From Paenibacillus sp. ACRRY (GTDB lineage: Bacteria > Bacillota > Bacilli > Paenibacillales > Paenibacillaceae), in NCBI RefSeq assembly GCF_022346995.1, contig NZ_JAKRNM010000012.1, positions 1-64,000 of the forward strand: 64,000 bases of DNA, in the 5' to 3' direction. The translations under genes were made by a program, and so were the position numbers. Under the pieces are notes generated by a model. It did not search any database and had not been told where the DNA came from. It saw nothing but the letters and a program-made list of their open reading frames with translations. This document shows, piece by piece, positions 17,561 to 26,661 of this stretch. The first letter of the stretch is position 1. Each line of letters begins with the position of its first letter.

Positions 17561-18841
17561 CTAGCTATGAAGTGATTTTGAGGAAGAGCTGTGCTCCTTA
17601 TAATATGACTGTCTTGAAGGAAGCCAGCTTGTAAGCCATAACAGGAGGGCACCCAGCATCAGAACTGCCGAAACCACCGTATATACCGTTCGAAGAGAGA
17701 TCACTTCAGCAACTACCCCCATGACCAAAATTGAAATGACCTGTAATGCACTCAGCATCAGTCCAAGTACACTGCTCATTCGCCCCATCAAGTCTACCGG
17801 TATATTATTCTGATAAAAGGTGACCAGTCCCGTGTTTGCCGGCGCCGAACACAATCCAAGCAGAATAAAAGCGAATGCTGCAAGCTCAAATGAGAACGAA
17901 CGGGCGAACAGGAAGTAACCAAACGCAACCAGGAGCACGCCTCCTCCCATCATATGACGAATGGGCAAGTGTTTGGCGAACAACCAAACCAGCAGAGAAC
18001 CCACCAGATATCCAGCTCCTGTAACACTCATCAACGCACCATACTGTGACTCGGACAGATTCATGACTTGACGGATAAACACCACTTCCTGCGCATCCAG
18101 CGACATGCCAATAACAAGAATAATCTGAAACAGGGCATAGATGCCCACCACATATCCCGCTTGACGACTGAAGAGCATTACTGCCCGCCAATCCTGGGCA
18201 ATCAGGCGAGGGGTTAGCCTTGTCACTGTTCCACCATTCTGCTCCCCAATGCCCAGCCTTGGCAGGAACATCAGGACCAGCGCAGACACCACAAATGAAG
18301 CTGCATTGGCATAGATCGCCGCAACAGGAGACAGATAGATCAACATGACTCCGGCTATGGCCGGGCCTGTAATAAAAGCACCTGAACTGATCATTGCCTG
18401 CAGGGAATTGAATCGCTTGCGCCGCTCAGCAGGAACCAGCCGGGTGATGTATACCTGTGAAGAAGGAACGAATATGGATGATGACATGCTGACAAGAAAC
18501 ATGATGCCGTACATCATCCATAGACCGGGCATCAGCGGGAGCAATGCCACGAGCACAGCTCTCACCACATCCGCACCAATCATCAGCTGTCGCTGGTCGT
18601 AGCGGTCGATCAGACTGCCTGACCAGAACTTGGTGCATACCGAGGCAATTGGCGAAATGATCCATAAGCCTGCGACTGCCGCCGGAGACTGTGTCAAGTT
18701 AAGCACCATCAAATTAATGGCCACAATGTAAATGAAATCGCCCAGATTGGATATGCCTACTCCGCCCAGTAGCAAGCCAGCATGTTTCCATCCACCTGGC
18801 TGGGCGCCCTTCCCTTTCCCCTTCTCGTGATCAATGCTCAT
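17561..18841 (-). CDS. MFS transporter, probable drug or siderophore exporter
   Basis: A 426-residue major facilitator with about 12 hydrophobic segments. The motif between helices 2 and 3 (GSLIDRYDQRQLMIGAD) matches the MFS signature G-x-L-x-D-R-x-x-R in form, and the layout resembles the MFS_3/EntS-like group of exporters. The ATG at 18841 follows GGAGG by 10 bases; a longer TTG-initiated form would start at 18865. It is a single gene with no regulator or biosynthetic neighbour, so its substrate cannot be proposed. Confidence 0.85.
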   Translation of the reverse strand: MSIDHEKGKGKGAQPGGWKHAGLLLGGVGISNLGDFIYIVAINLMVLNLTQSPAAVAGLWIISPIASVCTKFWSGSLIDRYDQRQLMIGADVVRAVLVALLPLMPGLWMMYGIMFLVSMSSSIFVPSSQVYITRLVPAERRKRFNSLQAMISSGAFITGPAIAGVMLIYLSPVAAIYANAASFVVSALVLMFLPRLGIGEQNGGTVTRLTPRLIAQDWRAVMLFSRQAGYVVGIYALFQIILVIGMSLDAQEVVFIRQVMNLSESQYGALMSVTGAGYLVGSLLVWLFAKHLPIRHMMGGGVLLVAFGYFLFARSFSFELAAFAFILLGLCSAPANTGLVTFYQNNIPVDLMGRMSSVLGLMLSALQVISILVMGVVAEVISLRTVYTVVSAVLMLGALLLWLTSWLPSRQSYYKEHSSSSKSLHS

Positions 18842-18999
18842 CCATCCGATTCCTCCCAAGTTCAATCATGAATTATACGAGGTAAAGAATTAACACCCAA
18901 TAATTGTATTATCTCCTATTTCATTCTCTTTCGCAGTAAAAAAATGAGTCTTTCCGGACGTCGATCATCATATTTCGTAAGGCTTCCCTTACAGAAAAA

Positions 19000-19023
19000 A
19001 GACTGCCGCTAATCCGGCAGTCT
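19000..19023 (-). terminator. terminator of ydbT operon
   Basis: AGACTGCCG (19000-19008) pairs with CGGCAGTCT (19015-19023) around a 6-base loop, followed on the minus strand by TTTTTTCTG. It lies 34 bases after the ydbT stop. Confidence 0.9.
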
Positions 19024-19056
19024 CAATGGGTTTAATCTGAAGTTGTTTTTTCTATA

Positions 19057-20577
19057 TCATCTTTTGGTCAAGTCCGAAGCCTGCCGAAACCATTCCTTTA
19101 CGGCATTAGCCTGGTCATATTCCATGAATATGGCTTTGAAGCCGCCCCGATTCACCATCAGCCTCGCCCGAACAGATAACAAGGACTTGCTTCGCTGTCT
19201 CAGGGTAGCAACAGTATCCACCGTGACAACATGAGGCCGGCGCATCAAGGCCGTTCTGCGGGAGATTGCCCGGTGGCGAATGGTTAGAAGCTTGCCTTGA
19301 ATGCTCAGTCCTTCATCCTTGAAGCATCTGTATCCCCAAACGGCACATAAGGGGATGAGGAGAAAGATAAGCGCGCCCGTCGGACCCAGAAACACAGTAC
19401 CCGCTGTTCCCAGCAGGGCTGCACCAAGCAGTTTCCAGCGCATGAATAACCAGCGAGCTCGGTCCGGGGGTCTGTTAGCGGGTGGCTGCATGACGAATTG
19501 CGGTACAATACGTGCAAGCAGCTCATTGACATCGCGAAGCGGCAGCAGCGGATGGAGCATCATTTTTTTCTCCGTCTCCGAAGTCAAAACAAAAATCTCC
19601 ACCTCGGCATAACCAAACGGCTGTCGCAACAGACCCTCCCTAATCTCCACCGCCTGGACCTTCCCTGGAGAGAACACATGCTTCTTTCGGTCGAGCAATC
19701 CGGAAACAATGGTAATATTACCGCCTTCCTGCTCTACCGTGAATCCGGCATATTTTATCGTGAACAGGACAGCAGACAAGAACCAAGCCAGTAGAAACAT
19801 GACAGGAACAAGTCCGAGCCACCACACCGCTGGCAGCTGTCCAGCCCGCTCAACCAAGCTGCTGTAGAAGTGCGCAGGGAGCAGGTCATCCGCGAAGGAA
19901 TAAACCCCTGTACCGAATACGACAACGAGCGGCAGATTCATCGTGGTCAGCGCTCCGGCAAACAGCCTGCCGGCTGACAGGCGCAGCAGAACCTCCCGTT
20001 CCGGCTGCACAAGCGGAGAGGATGCCTGGTTGTGTTTCTCCTTTTGCCCAAGAGATTCTCCCTCTTCATATGAGGTAAGATCTTCAGCATGTTCAGCTGA
20101 GAGAGGTGCTTCCTCTTTCTTCACAGCTTCATTGCGCTTCTGATATAACCATTGCTCTACCCGCTCGGCCTCCGCAACAGCCAGAGCGGGTAATACACCA
20201 TCCGCCTCCTTGCTTCCGCCTGGCGTCTCAATCTTGAGCTGTGCCAGCCGGAGCAAGCGCTGAATCAGAGGCTGCTGTGTCTGGATAGAGTGAATACGAC
20301 TGAAATAGATCGATTTCTCCTCCCGGACAAATATGCCCTGACGCAGCACAATCCGATCATCCTGAAGCGTGTAGCTGAACTTACGCCATTTAAGCCAACC
20401 ATACAGAATAAACGGAAGCGTAAATAGAACAACGGCAGCAGCATAACCATACCAGGGAAACTTGCTCCAGTTCACACCTTTGATGATGAGTAGAACGAGG
20501 ATGGGAATGATGGATTTCATTACGCTAAAAAAGGGAAATAACATGTACAGCTTATGTAGATGCTTGGGTTCATTCAT
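19057..20577 (-). CDS. ydbT: bacterial PH-domain membrane protein, YdbT-like
   Basis: A 506-residue membrane protein with bPH_2 domains: one after the first membrane pair (FSYTLQDDRIVLRQGIF...), another in the middle (AGFTVEQEGGNITIVSGLLDR) and a third near the C-terminus (EGLSIQGKLLTIRHRAISR). A charged linker rich in Glu separates the first two. Length, domain order and the 8-base overlap with the upstream ydbS-like gene match B. subtilis ydbST, which is sigma-W controlled there and adds resistance to antimicrobial peptides of other bacilli. Here the pair ends an operon with a two-component system and a lipoprotein. Confidence 0.85.
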   Translation of the reverse strand: MNEPKHLHKLYMLFPFFSVMKSIIPILVLLIIKGVNWSKFPWYGYAAAVVLFTLPFILYGWLKWRKFSYTLQDDRIVLRQGIFVREEKSIYFSRIHSIQTQQPLIQRLLRLAQLKIETPGGSKEADGVLPALAVAEAERVEQWLYQKRNEAVKKEEAPLSAEHAEDLTSYEEGESLGQKEKHNQASSPLVQPEREVLLRLSAGRLFAGALTTMNLPLVVVFGTGVYSFADDLLPAHFYSSLVERAGQLPAVWWLGLVPVMFLLAWFLSAVLFTIKYAGFTVEQEGGNITIVSGLLDRKKHVFSPGKVQAVEIREGLLRQPFGYAEVEIFVLTSETEKKMMLHPLLPLRDVNELLARIVPQFVMQPPANRPPDRARWLFMRWKLLGAALLGTAGTVFLGPTGALIFLLIPLCAVWGYRCFKDEGLSIQGKLLTIRHRAISRRTALMRRPHVVTVDTVATLRQRSKSLLSVRARLMVNRGGFKAIFMEYDQANAVKEWFRQASDLTKR

Positions 20578-21076
20578 CGTGATCTTCCACCTTCGCCAGA
20601 TGTCCGATACTCCGCTTCAATTGCTCTGCTTCCTCTCTTTCCAGTCCGGCGATATGAAGTGTGGCTGCCGCTGTAATAATGCTGACTTTGGCAAGTCCAT
20701 ACTTCCGCAGCAACGGACCGCTCTCCAGTTCCACCTGCTGTACACGCGTCATCGGCACAATCGTATCCGTATGCCATAACCAGCCGGAATGGATCTGCAC
20801 TTCATCCTCAGCGACTCGAAAACTAAAGTGTCGGTGTCGCAATCCGGGCAGAATCCAGGTGTACCAGATCAGTGAAATGATAAAAATCCCTAATCCAACC
20901 CAGCCCGGCCACAGCACCCATTCTCTAACCCATGCGACAATCAGATATCCAATGGCCAAAAGAGCCAACAGCCCATTGACCATAAGGGCCGTCAGGGCTG
21001 TAGCTTGTTTGGCTTTGGGGTGGAGACGTCGCAGTTCTCCGTTGTTAAGCTCTGTGTAATTCATCGCGTGACTCAC
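20570..21076 (-). CDS. ydbS: bacterial PH-domain membrane protein, YdbS-like
   Basis: A 168-residue protein with two membrane helices (about 28-70) followed by one bPH_2 domain containing RHRHFSFRVAEDEVQIHSG and the conserved VPMTRVQQVELESGPL. It pairs with YdbT, whose start it overlaps by 8 bases. The start is likely the GTG at 21076 close behind an AGGAG; an ATG four codons later lies too far from that site. Only 19 bases separate it from the lipoprotein gene, so all are probably one transcript. Confidence 0.85.
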   Translation of the reverse strand: MSHAMNYTELNNGELRRLHPKAKQATALTALMVNGLLALLAIGYLIVAWVREWVLWPGWVGLGIFIISLIWYTWILPGLRHRHFSFRVAEDEVQIHSGWLWHTDTIVPMTRVQQVELESGPLLRKYGLAKVSIITAAATLHIAGLEREEAEQLKRSIGHLAKVEDHDE

Positions 21077-21095
21077 ACTCTCCTACCATTCAAAA

Positions 21096-22187
21096 TTAAG
21101 GCTGATTAGGAAGCTTCAGATCCTTCGCCCAAGCCTGAAGCTTCTCCTTCGTCCATTCCTCGTTCTCACCCATGATGGAGTAACGTAGCCCATTCTCACT
21201 CCATGATATGTTCCGTATGCTCTTCATATACGAACCCTCGGTATCCCGAACCTTCACCTTGGACTCATCCGGCAGCAGTGTATCATCCACATTTTCATCC
21301 GGCGCCTTGAATACCGTCAGATTCACTTCAACCTTATCGTTGTTGACGTAATACAAGGTCACTTCATCCCTGCCGAACTCTCCGCTTGATGAATACATCT
21401 CCACCCGTGACAGCTCCAGCTCACCATTTAAATCCTGTAAAAAGGGTTGGCCCAAAGCTTGTTCGGCTTCTTCCAGACTCACTTCCGAACTCTGGCTCAG
21501 ATCGTTCAGATTCTGCACATCCACTTCTTCGGGAATGTCGATTAGGAACGTATCCTCAGAAAATTCGGGATCATATTGAATCGGATCATAGACCATTTCT
21601 GACTTTTCATCACCATATGTGCTAATGACTTTAACAATCATCCACGTTTTGGGGTCGACCCAATACTCGGAGGAAATGGATAAGGTGCCTTCCTCTTTTG
21701 GCATCAGCTTGATGTGAATGACTTCCTGTCCGTGAAGCTCTTCCTGTCCCATCATATCCACATCATGGGAATCTCGCAACCGTTCCAGCTGATCCACCAG
21801 CATCTGCTTCTGAGTCTGTTCAGGCTGTTGTCCCATAGCAGATACGTTCATCGTATACGCCGTGCCGGTCTCTTTTTCGTAAATGGTAATGTCTGTTCCG
21901 TTATTGACCGCGTAGCTGATATTGCCATTCTCCTCTGTTTCGGTGCGCTTACGCCCAGTCTCTCCGTCGACCCATTCCTTAATGTGCATGGTGTGAGTCA
22001 ATTTGTCATCTGACCACATTTTCATTACACCTTCGGCATAGTACGAAGCGGGTTTTGTTTCTGCAGTGACAACCTTCTCGATCATCTCATCTCCTGACAG
22101 GCCAACCAGATCCTTTTCTGCGCAGCCTCCGAGCAGTGACCCCGCAAGTAAAGCTGTGCCGAGCATCATCCATCCTTTTTTCATCAT
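21096..22187 (-). CDS. LolA-like lipoprotein
   Basis: A 363-residue secreted lipoprotein: signal peptide with lipobox LLGGC (cysteine at 22), then a LolA/LppX-type beta-barrel half (repeated strands such as ISYAVNNGTDITIYEKETG and YWVDPKTWMIVKV) and a C-terminal domain resembling DUF4367 (LPDESKVKVRDTEGSY). Such Firmicute proteins bind hydrophobic ligands or act with envelope-stress regulators, but no function is settled. It lies between a histidine kinase gene and ydbS, 34 bases after the former, so it may serve as the sensor or effector partner on the outer face of the membrane. Confidence 0.75.
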   Translation of the reverse strand: MMKKGWMMLGTALLAGSLLGGCAEKDLVGLSGDEMIEKVVTAETKPASYYAEGVMKMWSDDKLTHTMHIKEWVDGETGRKRTETEENGNISYAVNNGTDITIYEKETGTAYTMNVSAMGQQPEQTQKQMLVDQLERLRDSHDVDMMGQEELHGQEVIHIKLMPKEEGTLSISSEYWVDPKTWMIVKVISTYGDEKSEMVYDPIQYDPEFSEDTFLIDIPEEVDVQNLNDLSQSSEVSLEEAEQALGQPFLQDLNGELELSRVEMYSSSGEFGRDEVTLYYVNNDKVEVNLTVFKAPDENVDDTLLPDESKVKVRDTEGSYMKSIRNISWSENGLRYSIMGENEEWTKEKLQAWAKDLKLPNQP

Positions 22188-22221
22188 TATTGTTCATCCT
22201 CTCTTGTTTTGTTTAAGGGCA

Positions 22222-23685
22222 TTACATCTCAGGCAATCGGCATGCAGCCAGCGTGCCGTATCCTTCAGCCGACCACATGCGCATCTCCCCCCCATGCTTG
22301 ATGGCAATCCGTTTGGCTATGCTTAATCCGAGACCCGAACTGCCCGCATACACCTTCTCTTCCTGATTCTGATGTTGAACATAGGGTTCGAAAATACGAT
22401 CCAGCTGTTCTTCGGGAATAGCAATCCCTTCATTTTGTACCAGAATTAATGTTGATCCCGTTCTGTACTGCTCCAGTTCCAACGCCAGTGTTGGAATAAC
22501 CCATTCCGGAAGCGGCTGATCTGAAGCAATCACCCCCAGACCCATCAAACCGTTCATGCTTGTATGACGCAGTGCATTGTTAATCAAATTATCTGTCAGA
22601 CGCATCAGTTGTTCGGGATGAAGCCGGTAAAGGCAGTCTGTGCGGACAACCGTTCTCACCTCAATCTGTCCACGCTCGGCGAGTCCTCCGTAACTTCCGA
22701 GCAGCATATCGAAGAACTCTTCTCCTTCCACCTCAACCATCGCCATCTCCAATTCACTGGAACCCAGCGCCGTATACATTTCAAGTTCACTAATCATGTG
22801 TTTCATGCGTTCCACATTACCAAACAGCACATCCCGGTAGTCCCGTCTCTCTGACGGTTCCAGCGGAGTATCAACACTAAGTGCCTCCGCATAGGCACTG
22901 ATGGACATTAATGGCGTCTTCAGGTCATGAGACAGCGAAGCGACCATGAGCTCTTTCTCTTTTTGCTCCTTCTCCACCTCTGCCTGAGTCTGCCTGACTT
23001 TCTCCTGCATCGCACCAAATTGCTCCAGCAGCATGCCCATTTCATCCCGACGTGTCGGTACGTTATCCACGGGGACTTCCCCCCGTGCAAATGCATGCAT
23101 TCGGTCCATTAGATGTCTCATCGGACGGAAGAGCTTTCTGGATAGCAGCCAGAGCACCGTGCCGTATAACAGGATAAAGAAAACACCAGCGAACCCAACG
23201 ACCCAGGTTGTCCGAACCGAGATGCCTTCCAGCCACTCTCCGCGAAGCATGGTAATCTCGTAAATGCCAATCAATTCACCCTTTTCCCATACCGGTTTTT
23301 TCAGCGTAAACGTGCGATGACGAATCTGCATGTCGTACAGATCCCGATATAGTTCCGAACCCCTAACCGTATAAGCTCCGGCAGCCCAGGTATCCCCGCC
23401 GGATGTATACACCCGGATCCCTGAAGGCAGATAGAGGTCTACGTTCACTTGGTTACTAGCCAGTCCAGAGAGTGACGCATAGGCATCCGACGATTGCAGA
23501 CGGTACAGGCCCGGATCGGACAACCTTTTCTCGATGGGAGCCAGCCGTCCGGTTAACTCTACATATTCCGCTACGGAGCGCTGGTCGTTATAGTAGTTGT
23601 ATAGGGAGAATAATGCCCAACCTGCAGCGACAGGAAGCAGCATCACAATAAGAAAAGCAATCATCAACCAGTACTTCAGCTTCAT
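22222..23685 (-). CDS. membrane sensor histidine kinase
   Basis: A 487-residue kinase: transmembrane helix at about 7-29, extracellular domain of about 130 residues, second helix (TWVVGFAGVFFILLYGTVLW), HAMP, phospho-acceptor histidine in VASLSHDLKTPLMSIS, and an ATPase domain with the asparagine box (DNLINNALRHTS) and GLGLSIAKR. The ATG at 23685 overlaps the stop of the regulator by 4 bases (ATGA) and has an AGGAGA site upstream. It shares an apparent operon with a lipoprotein and YdbS/YdbT, pointing to an envelope or antimicrobial-peptide signal. Confidence 0.9.
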   Translation of the reverse strand: MKLKYWLMIAFLIVMLLPVAAGWALFSLYNYYNDQRSVAEYVELTGRLAPIEKRLSDPGLYRLQSSDAYASLSGLASNQVNVDLYLPSGIRVYTSGGDTWAAGAYTVRGSELYRDLYDMQIRHRTFTLKKPVWEKGELIGIYEITMLRGEWLEGISVRTTWVVGFAGVFFILLYGTVLWLLSRKLFRPMRHLMDRMHAFARGEVPVDNVPTRRDEMGMLLEQFGAMQEKVRQTQAEVEKEQKEKELMVASLSHDLKTPLMSISAYAEALSVDTPLEPSERRDYRDVLFGNVERMKHMISELEMYTALGSSELEMAMVEVEGEEFFDMLLGSYGGLAERGQIEVRTVVRTDCLYRLHPEQLMRLTDNLINNALRHTSMNGLMGLGVIASDQPLPEWVIPTLALELEQYRTGSTLILVQNEGIAIPEEQLDRIFEPYVQHQNQEEKVYAGSSGLGLSIAKRIAIKHGGEMRMWSAEGYGTLAACRLPEM

Positions 23686-24392
23686 TCCGTTATATCTCCT
23701 ATGAATCGGTATCCGCTGCCCCACACGGTCTGAATCCAGCGTGGTTGATGAGGTTCGTCGCCCAGCTTGGCCCCCAGGCTTTTTACATGGACGGTAACCG
23801 TACCTGAGCTTCCTGCTACTGGCTGGTTCCACACATGTTCATACAGCTCCGTTTTGGTGAATGCACGGCCCGGATGAGAGGCGAGCAGCGTGAGCAAAGC
23901 CCATTCTTTGCCCGTCAGTACGACATCTTCCCCGTGAAGCTGCACCTGTTGATTCAATGGGTTGATCGACAAGCCGTCGTTGTATTCTTGATGGGTCGAT
24001 TCCGGCTTGATGCCCTGATATCTGCGATATCTGCTCAGGTGGGATTCAATGCGGGCTGTAAGTTCTGCCAGGCTGAACGGCTTGGTAATATAATCGTCGG
24101 CCCCCAGACCAAGACCTCTGACCTTGCTCTCCTCTTCGATGCGTGCACTCATCATGAGCAGCGGAACATCGCTGATCAGCCGGATATTTTTACATACTGT
24201 GAACCCGTCCATCTCCGGCAGCATCAGGTCGAGCAAGACCAGCTGATAGGTCCCTTTCCTGAAATCTTCCCAGCTCTCCAGACCGCTCGAAGCCCAAGTC
24301 ACCCCATATCCCTCACGCCGAAGATGGTCCATCAAAATGCGGGCAATTTCCGGATCATCCTCCACCAGCAATATGTTCACGTTGTCTCTCAT
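23682..24392 (-). CDS. OmpR/PhoB-family response regulator
   Basis: A 236-residue regulator with receiver residues E10/D11/D12 region (LLVEDDPEI), phospho-acceptor in LVLLDLMLPEMDG, lysine in ITKPFS and a winged-helix output domain (LTGKEWALLTLL; VHVKSLGAKL; VWGSGYRF). The ATG at 24392 was chosen because GGGAGGATG lies just upstream; the frame extends to 24434 without a ribosome site. First gene of a five-gene set (regulator, kinase, lipoprotein, ydbS, ydbT), with about 200 bases of upstream space for a promoter. Confidence 0.92.
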   Translation of the reverse strand: MRDNVNILLVEDDPEIARILMDHLRREGYGVTWASSGLESWEDFRKGTYQLVLLDLMLPEMDGFTVCKNIRLISDVPLLMMSARIEEESKVRGLGLGADDYITKPFSLAELTARIESHLSRYRRYQGIKPESTHQEYNDGLSINPLNQQVQLHGEDVVLTGKEWALLTLLASHPGRAFTKTELYEHVWNQPVAGSSGTVTVHVKSLGAKLGDEPHQPRWIQTVWGSGYRFIGDITE

Positions 24393-24509
24393 CGCTGCTT
24401 CATCCTCCCATGACTGTATTGTAGCGAAATACATCTTTCTCTCCGCAGAGTTTATACTTTCTTCATAAAATGCGTTCTTGAAATAAGAAACAAATAGTAC
24501 GCAAAAAGA

Positions 24510-24530
24510 GCCCCCTGAGTTCAGGACGCC
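24510..24530 (-). terminator. possible terminator after phosphotransferase gene
   Basis: On the minus strand GTCCTG-AACT-CAGGGGGC forms a short imperfect stem followed by CTCTTTTTG. It lies about 70-90 bases beyond the phosphotransferase stop and upstream of the regulator operon. Weak. Confidence 0.4.
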
Positions 24531-24599
24531 CCAAATACATTGGTTGACGCATGTGGTCGTGATGTCGTGATGTCTTCATTACTGTATAAAATAACGATC

Positions 24600-25655
24600 T
24601 TATATTTCATAGAAGATACTGCGGTTCTCGACGTAGGGTCTGCAATATTTGCCGCAGAGCTTCGGCATCCGTTCCTTCATCCATGCATGCCTGGACTCAT
24701 TGGCCATCTGGAAGGCAAAATAACCGAACGTAAAAATTAGCATGAATCCTTCCATCAGCCTGATCTCTTGTTCGGTGAGTGGAGCTGTTTGTTTGGTATA
24801 ACCCGACAGGAAGATATCCCGTTCTTCCCCGTTGAAGATCAAGGCTGCACCTGCAGCATCGAAAAGATAATAGCCATAACCATATAAACAGAAGTCGATC
24901 ATGGAGATTCCCTGTTCCGTCACCAGCAGATTCCCCCGGGTGATGTCACCATGAATCACTCCCCATGTTTCTGGGCCAATAGGATAGGTTTCCAGCTGCT
25001 TGTTGATATTCCCGAATGTCTCACGTATCAAGGCGATGTCTTCAGGTGAAAATATGCCCAATCTGACGCCTTCCTCAAGCTGCCCAAGCATGTTCAGATT
25101 TTCCTTGATACTTCCATATGATGGACGAACTTCAGACTGGCCTGTCCAGCCATCTTTCGCTTCTGATCCGACGTCGGTTGTATCAGGTCTATCCTGTACG
25201 CGACCATACTGGTGCAGTGTCTGCATCTGCATCCCTAAGTCATGAATCTGCTCTGTTGTCAGCTGCTCCCCTTGCTGAATATCCCTGCCTTCAATCCATT
25301 CCAGCATGGTGCAGCAGATTTCTTCCCCGCTTTCCAAGAAGCAGACGGTAACCCAATCTCCCGACGTATTACGAACAGGTATCTGCACGCGTAATCCGGT
25401 AGTTGATTTTAATTCATGAAGGAGACTCATCTCCGCTTCCAGCGCTGGACGTGTATGTTGAATACCAGTCATACTTGCAAAAGCAGCTTTATGTATACGC
25501 AGCAGATACTTCTGTCCGCTTGCTTCGTCGATTATATGATATGTCAGGTTCTCATTGTGACGGATAAAGGAGGCCGAGGGCTTCCTTAAGGGATAGCGTG
25601 TTATCGCATCCTTAACCAAGTTGTCCAGGAATCGTTCACGGTCCGTTGTGATCAT
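24600..25655 (-). CDS. aminoglycoside phosphotransferase-fold kinase
   Basis: A 351-residue cytosolic small-molecule kinase of the APH/homoserine kinase II/choline kinase group. It shows the N-lobe stretch YLLRIHK with the ATP lysine or arginine region, the catalytic Brenner motif VIHGDITRGNLL and the metal loop MIDFCLYGYG in place of DFG-like IDFxxxxxG. The start at 25655 has AAGGAG 6 bases upstream. Single gene with no neighbour in a clear pathway; substrate could be an amino alcohol, a sugar or an antibiotic, and the sequence does not decide. Confidence 0.8.
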   Translation of the reverse strand: MITTDRERFLDNLVKDAITRYPLRKPSASFIRHNENLTYHIIDEASGQKYLLRIHKAAFASMTGIQHTRPALEAEMSLLHELKSTTGLRVQIPVRNTSGDWVTVCFLESGEEICCTMLEWIEGRDIQQGEQLTTEQIHDLGMQMQTLHQYGRVQDRPDTTDVGSEAKDGWTGQSEVRPSYGSIKENLNMLGQLEEGVRLGIFSPEDIALIRETFGNINKQLETYPIGPETWGVIHGDITRGNLLVTEQGISMIDFCLYGYGYYLFDAAGAALIFNGEERDIFLSGYTKQTAPLTEQEIRLMEGFMLIFTFGYFAFQMANESRHAWMKERMPKLCGKYCRPYVENRSIFYEI

Positions 25656-25800
25656 CAACATCTCCTTCAGAATTCTAGATATCCAACTCGTCATCTCTAC
25701 CTTCAGAAACATAGATCAGTGCACTACTCATCTTGTAACTCTGGTTATCGTAGCATGATTGTTTTTGTTATGGCAAACTCTACCATTATTAAAATATAAA

Positions 25801-25842
25801 AAAGCATAACCCCAAACGTTGTCGATTGAGTGTTATGCTTTC
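25801..25842 (-). terminator. pst operon terminator
   Basis: AAGCATAAC pairs with GTTATGCTT around a 20-base loop, followed on the minus strand by TTTTTTATATTTT. It lies 52 bases beyond the pstB stop. Confidence 0.85.
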
Positions 25843-25893
25843 TTCTCTATTTATTGCTTTATATTAGACTCCATCCAATGTCATGCAACTTCC

Positions 25894-26649
25894 TTAACCG
25901 AAACGTCCCATAATGTACTCTTGCGTCAAACGGTTGTCGGGGTTGGTGAAGATATGTTCTGTATCCCCATGCTCAATCATGCTTCCCAGATAGAAATACG
26001 CTGTATAATCCGAGATACGTGCTGCTTGCTGCATATTATGGGTTACGATTACGATTCGGAGATCCTTCTTAAGCTCGGAAATGAGCTCCTCCACTTTACC
26101 CGTTGATACCGGGTCCAGCGCGGATGCCGGCTCATCGAGCAGCAAAATCTGAGGATCAACAGATAGTGCGCGGGCAATACACAGACGCTGTTGTTGTCCA
26201 CCAGAGAGAGACAGGGCCGACTCATTCAGTCGATCCTTCACTTCATCCCACAGCGCGGCGCGGCGCAAGCTTTTCTCCACGATTTCATCCAGTGCCTTCT
26301 TACCTTTGATACCGCGGTAGCGGGGGCCAAACGCGATATTATTGTAGATGGACTTATGAAATGGGTTTGGCTTCTGCCACACCATGCCGATTTTCTGGCG
26401 CAATTTGATCACATCGGTGCCTGGCTCGTTCAAGTCTTTACCATCCATCCAGATATGCCCCTCTGTGCGGGAACCGGAAATCTCATCGTTCATGCGGTTG
26501 AGGGACCGCAAAAACGTGGATTTACCGCAACCGGAAGGTCCGATCAGCGCTGTAACGCTGGCTTCAGGAAACGCGAGACTGATCTGCTTGACTGCCTGGA
26601 AATGCCCATAATATATGCTTAACTGTTCCGTACCAAAAGGTATGGCCAT
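25894..26649 (-). CDS. pstB: phosphate ABC transporter ATP-binding protein
   Basis: A 251-residue ATPase that powers high-affinity phosphate uptake. Walker [10 protein letters not shown], the PstB-typical SLNRMND, the Q-loop region [10 protein letters not shown], signature [15 protein letters not shown] and Walker [13 protein letters not shown] are all present, and the C-terminal [17 protein letters not shown] is the usual PstB ending. Last gene of pstSCAB, 12 bases after pstA, with a strong AAGGAGG site. Confidence 0.97.
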   Translation of the reverse strand: MAIPFGTEQLSIYYGHFQAVKQISLAFPEASVTALIGPSGCGKSTFLRSLNRMNDEISGSRTEGHIWMDGKDLNEPGTDVIKLRQKIGMVWQKPNPFHKSIYNNIAFGPRYRGIKGKKALDEIVEKSLRRAALWDEVKDRLNESALSLSGGQQQRLCIARALSVDPQILLLDEPASALDPVSTGKVEELISELKKDLRIVIVTHNMQQAARISDYTAYFYLGSMIEHGDTEHIFTNPDNRLTQEYIMGRFG

Positions 26650-26661
26650 GTTGGTTCCTCC

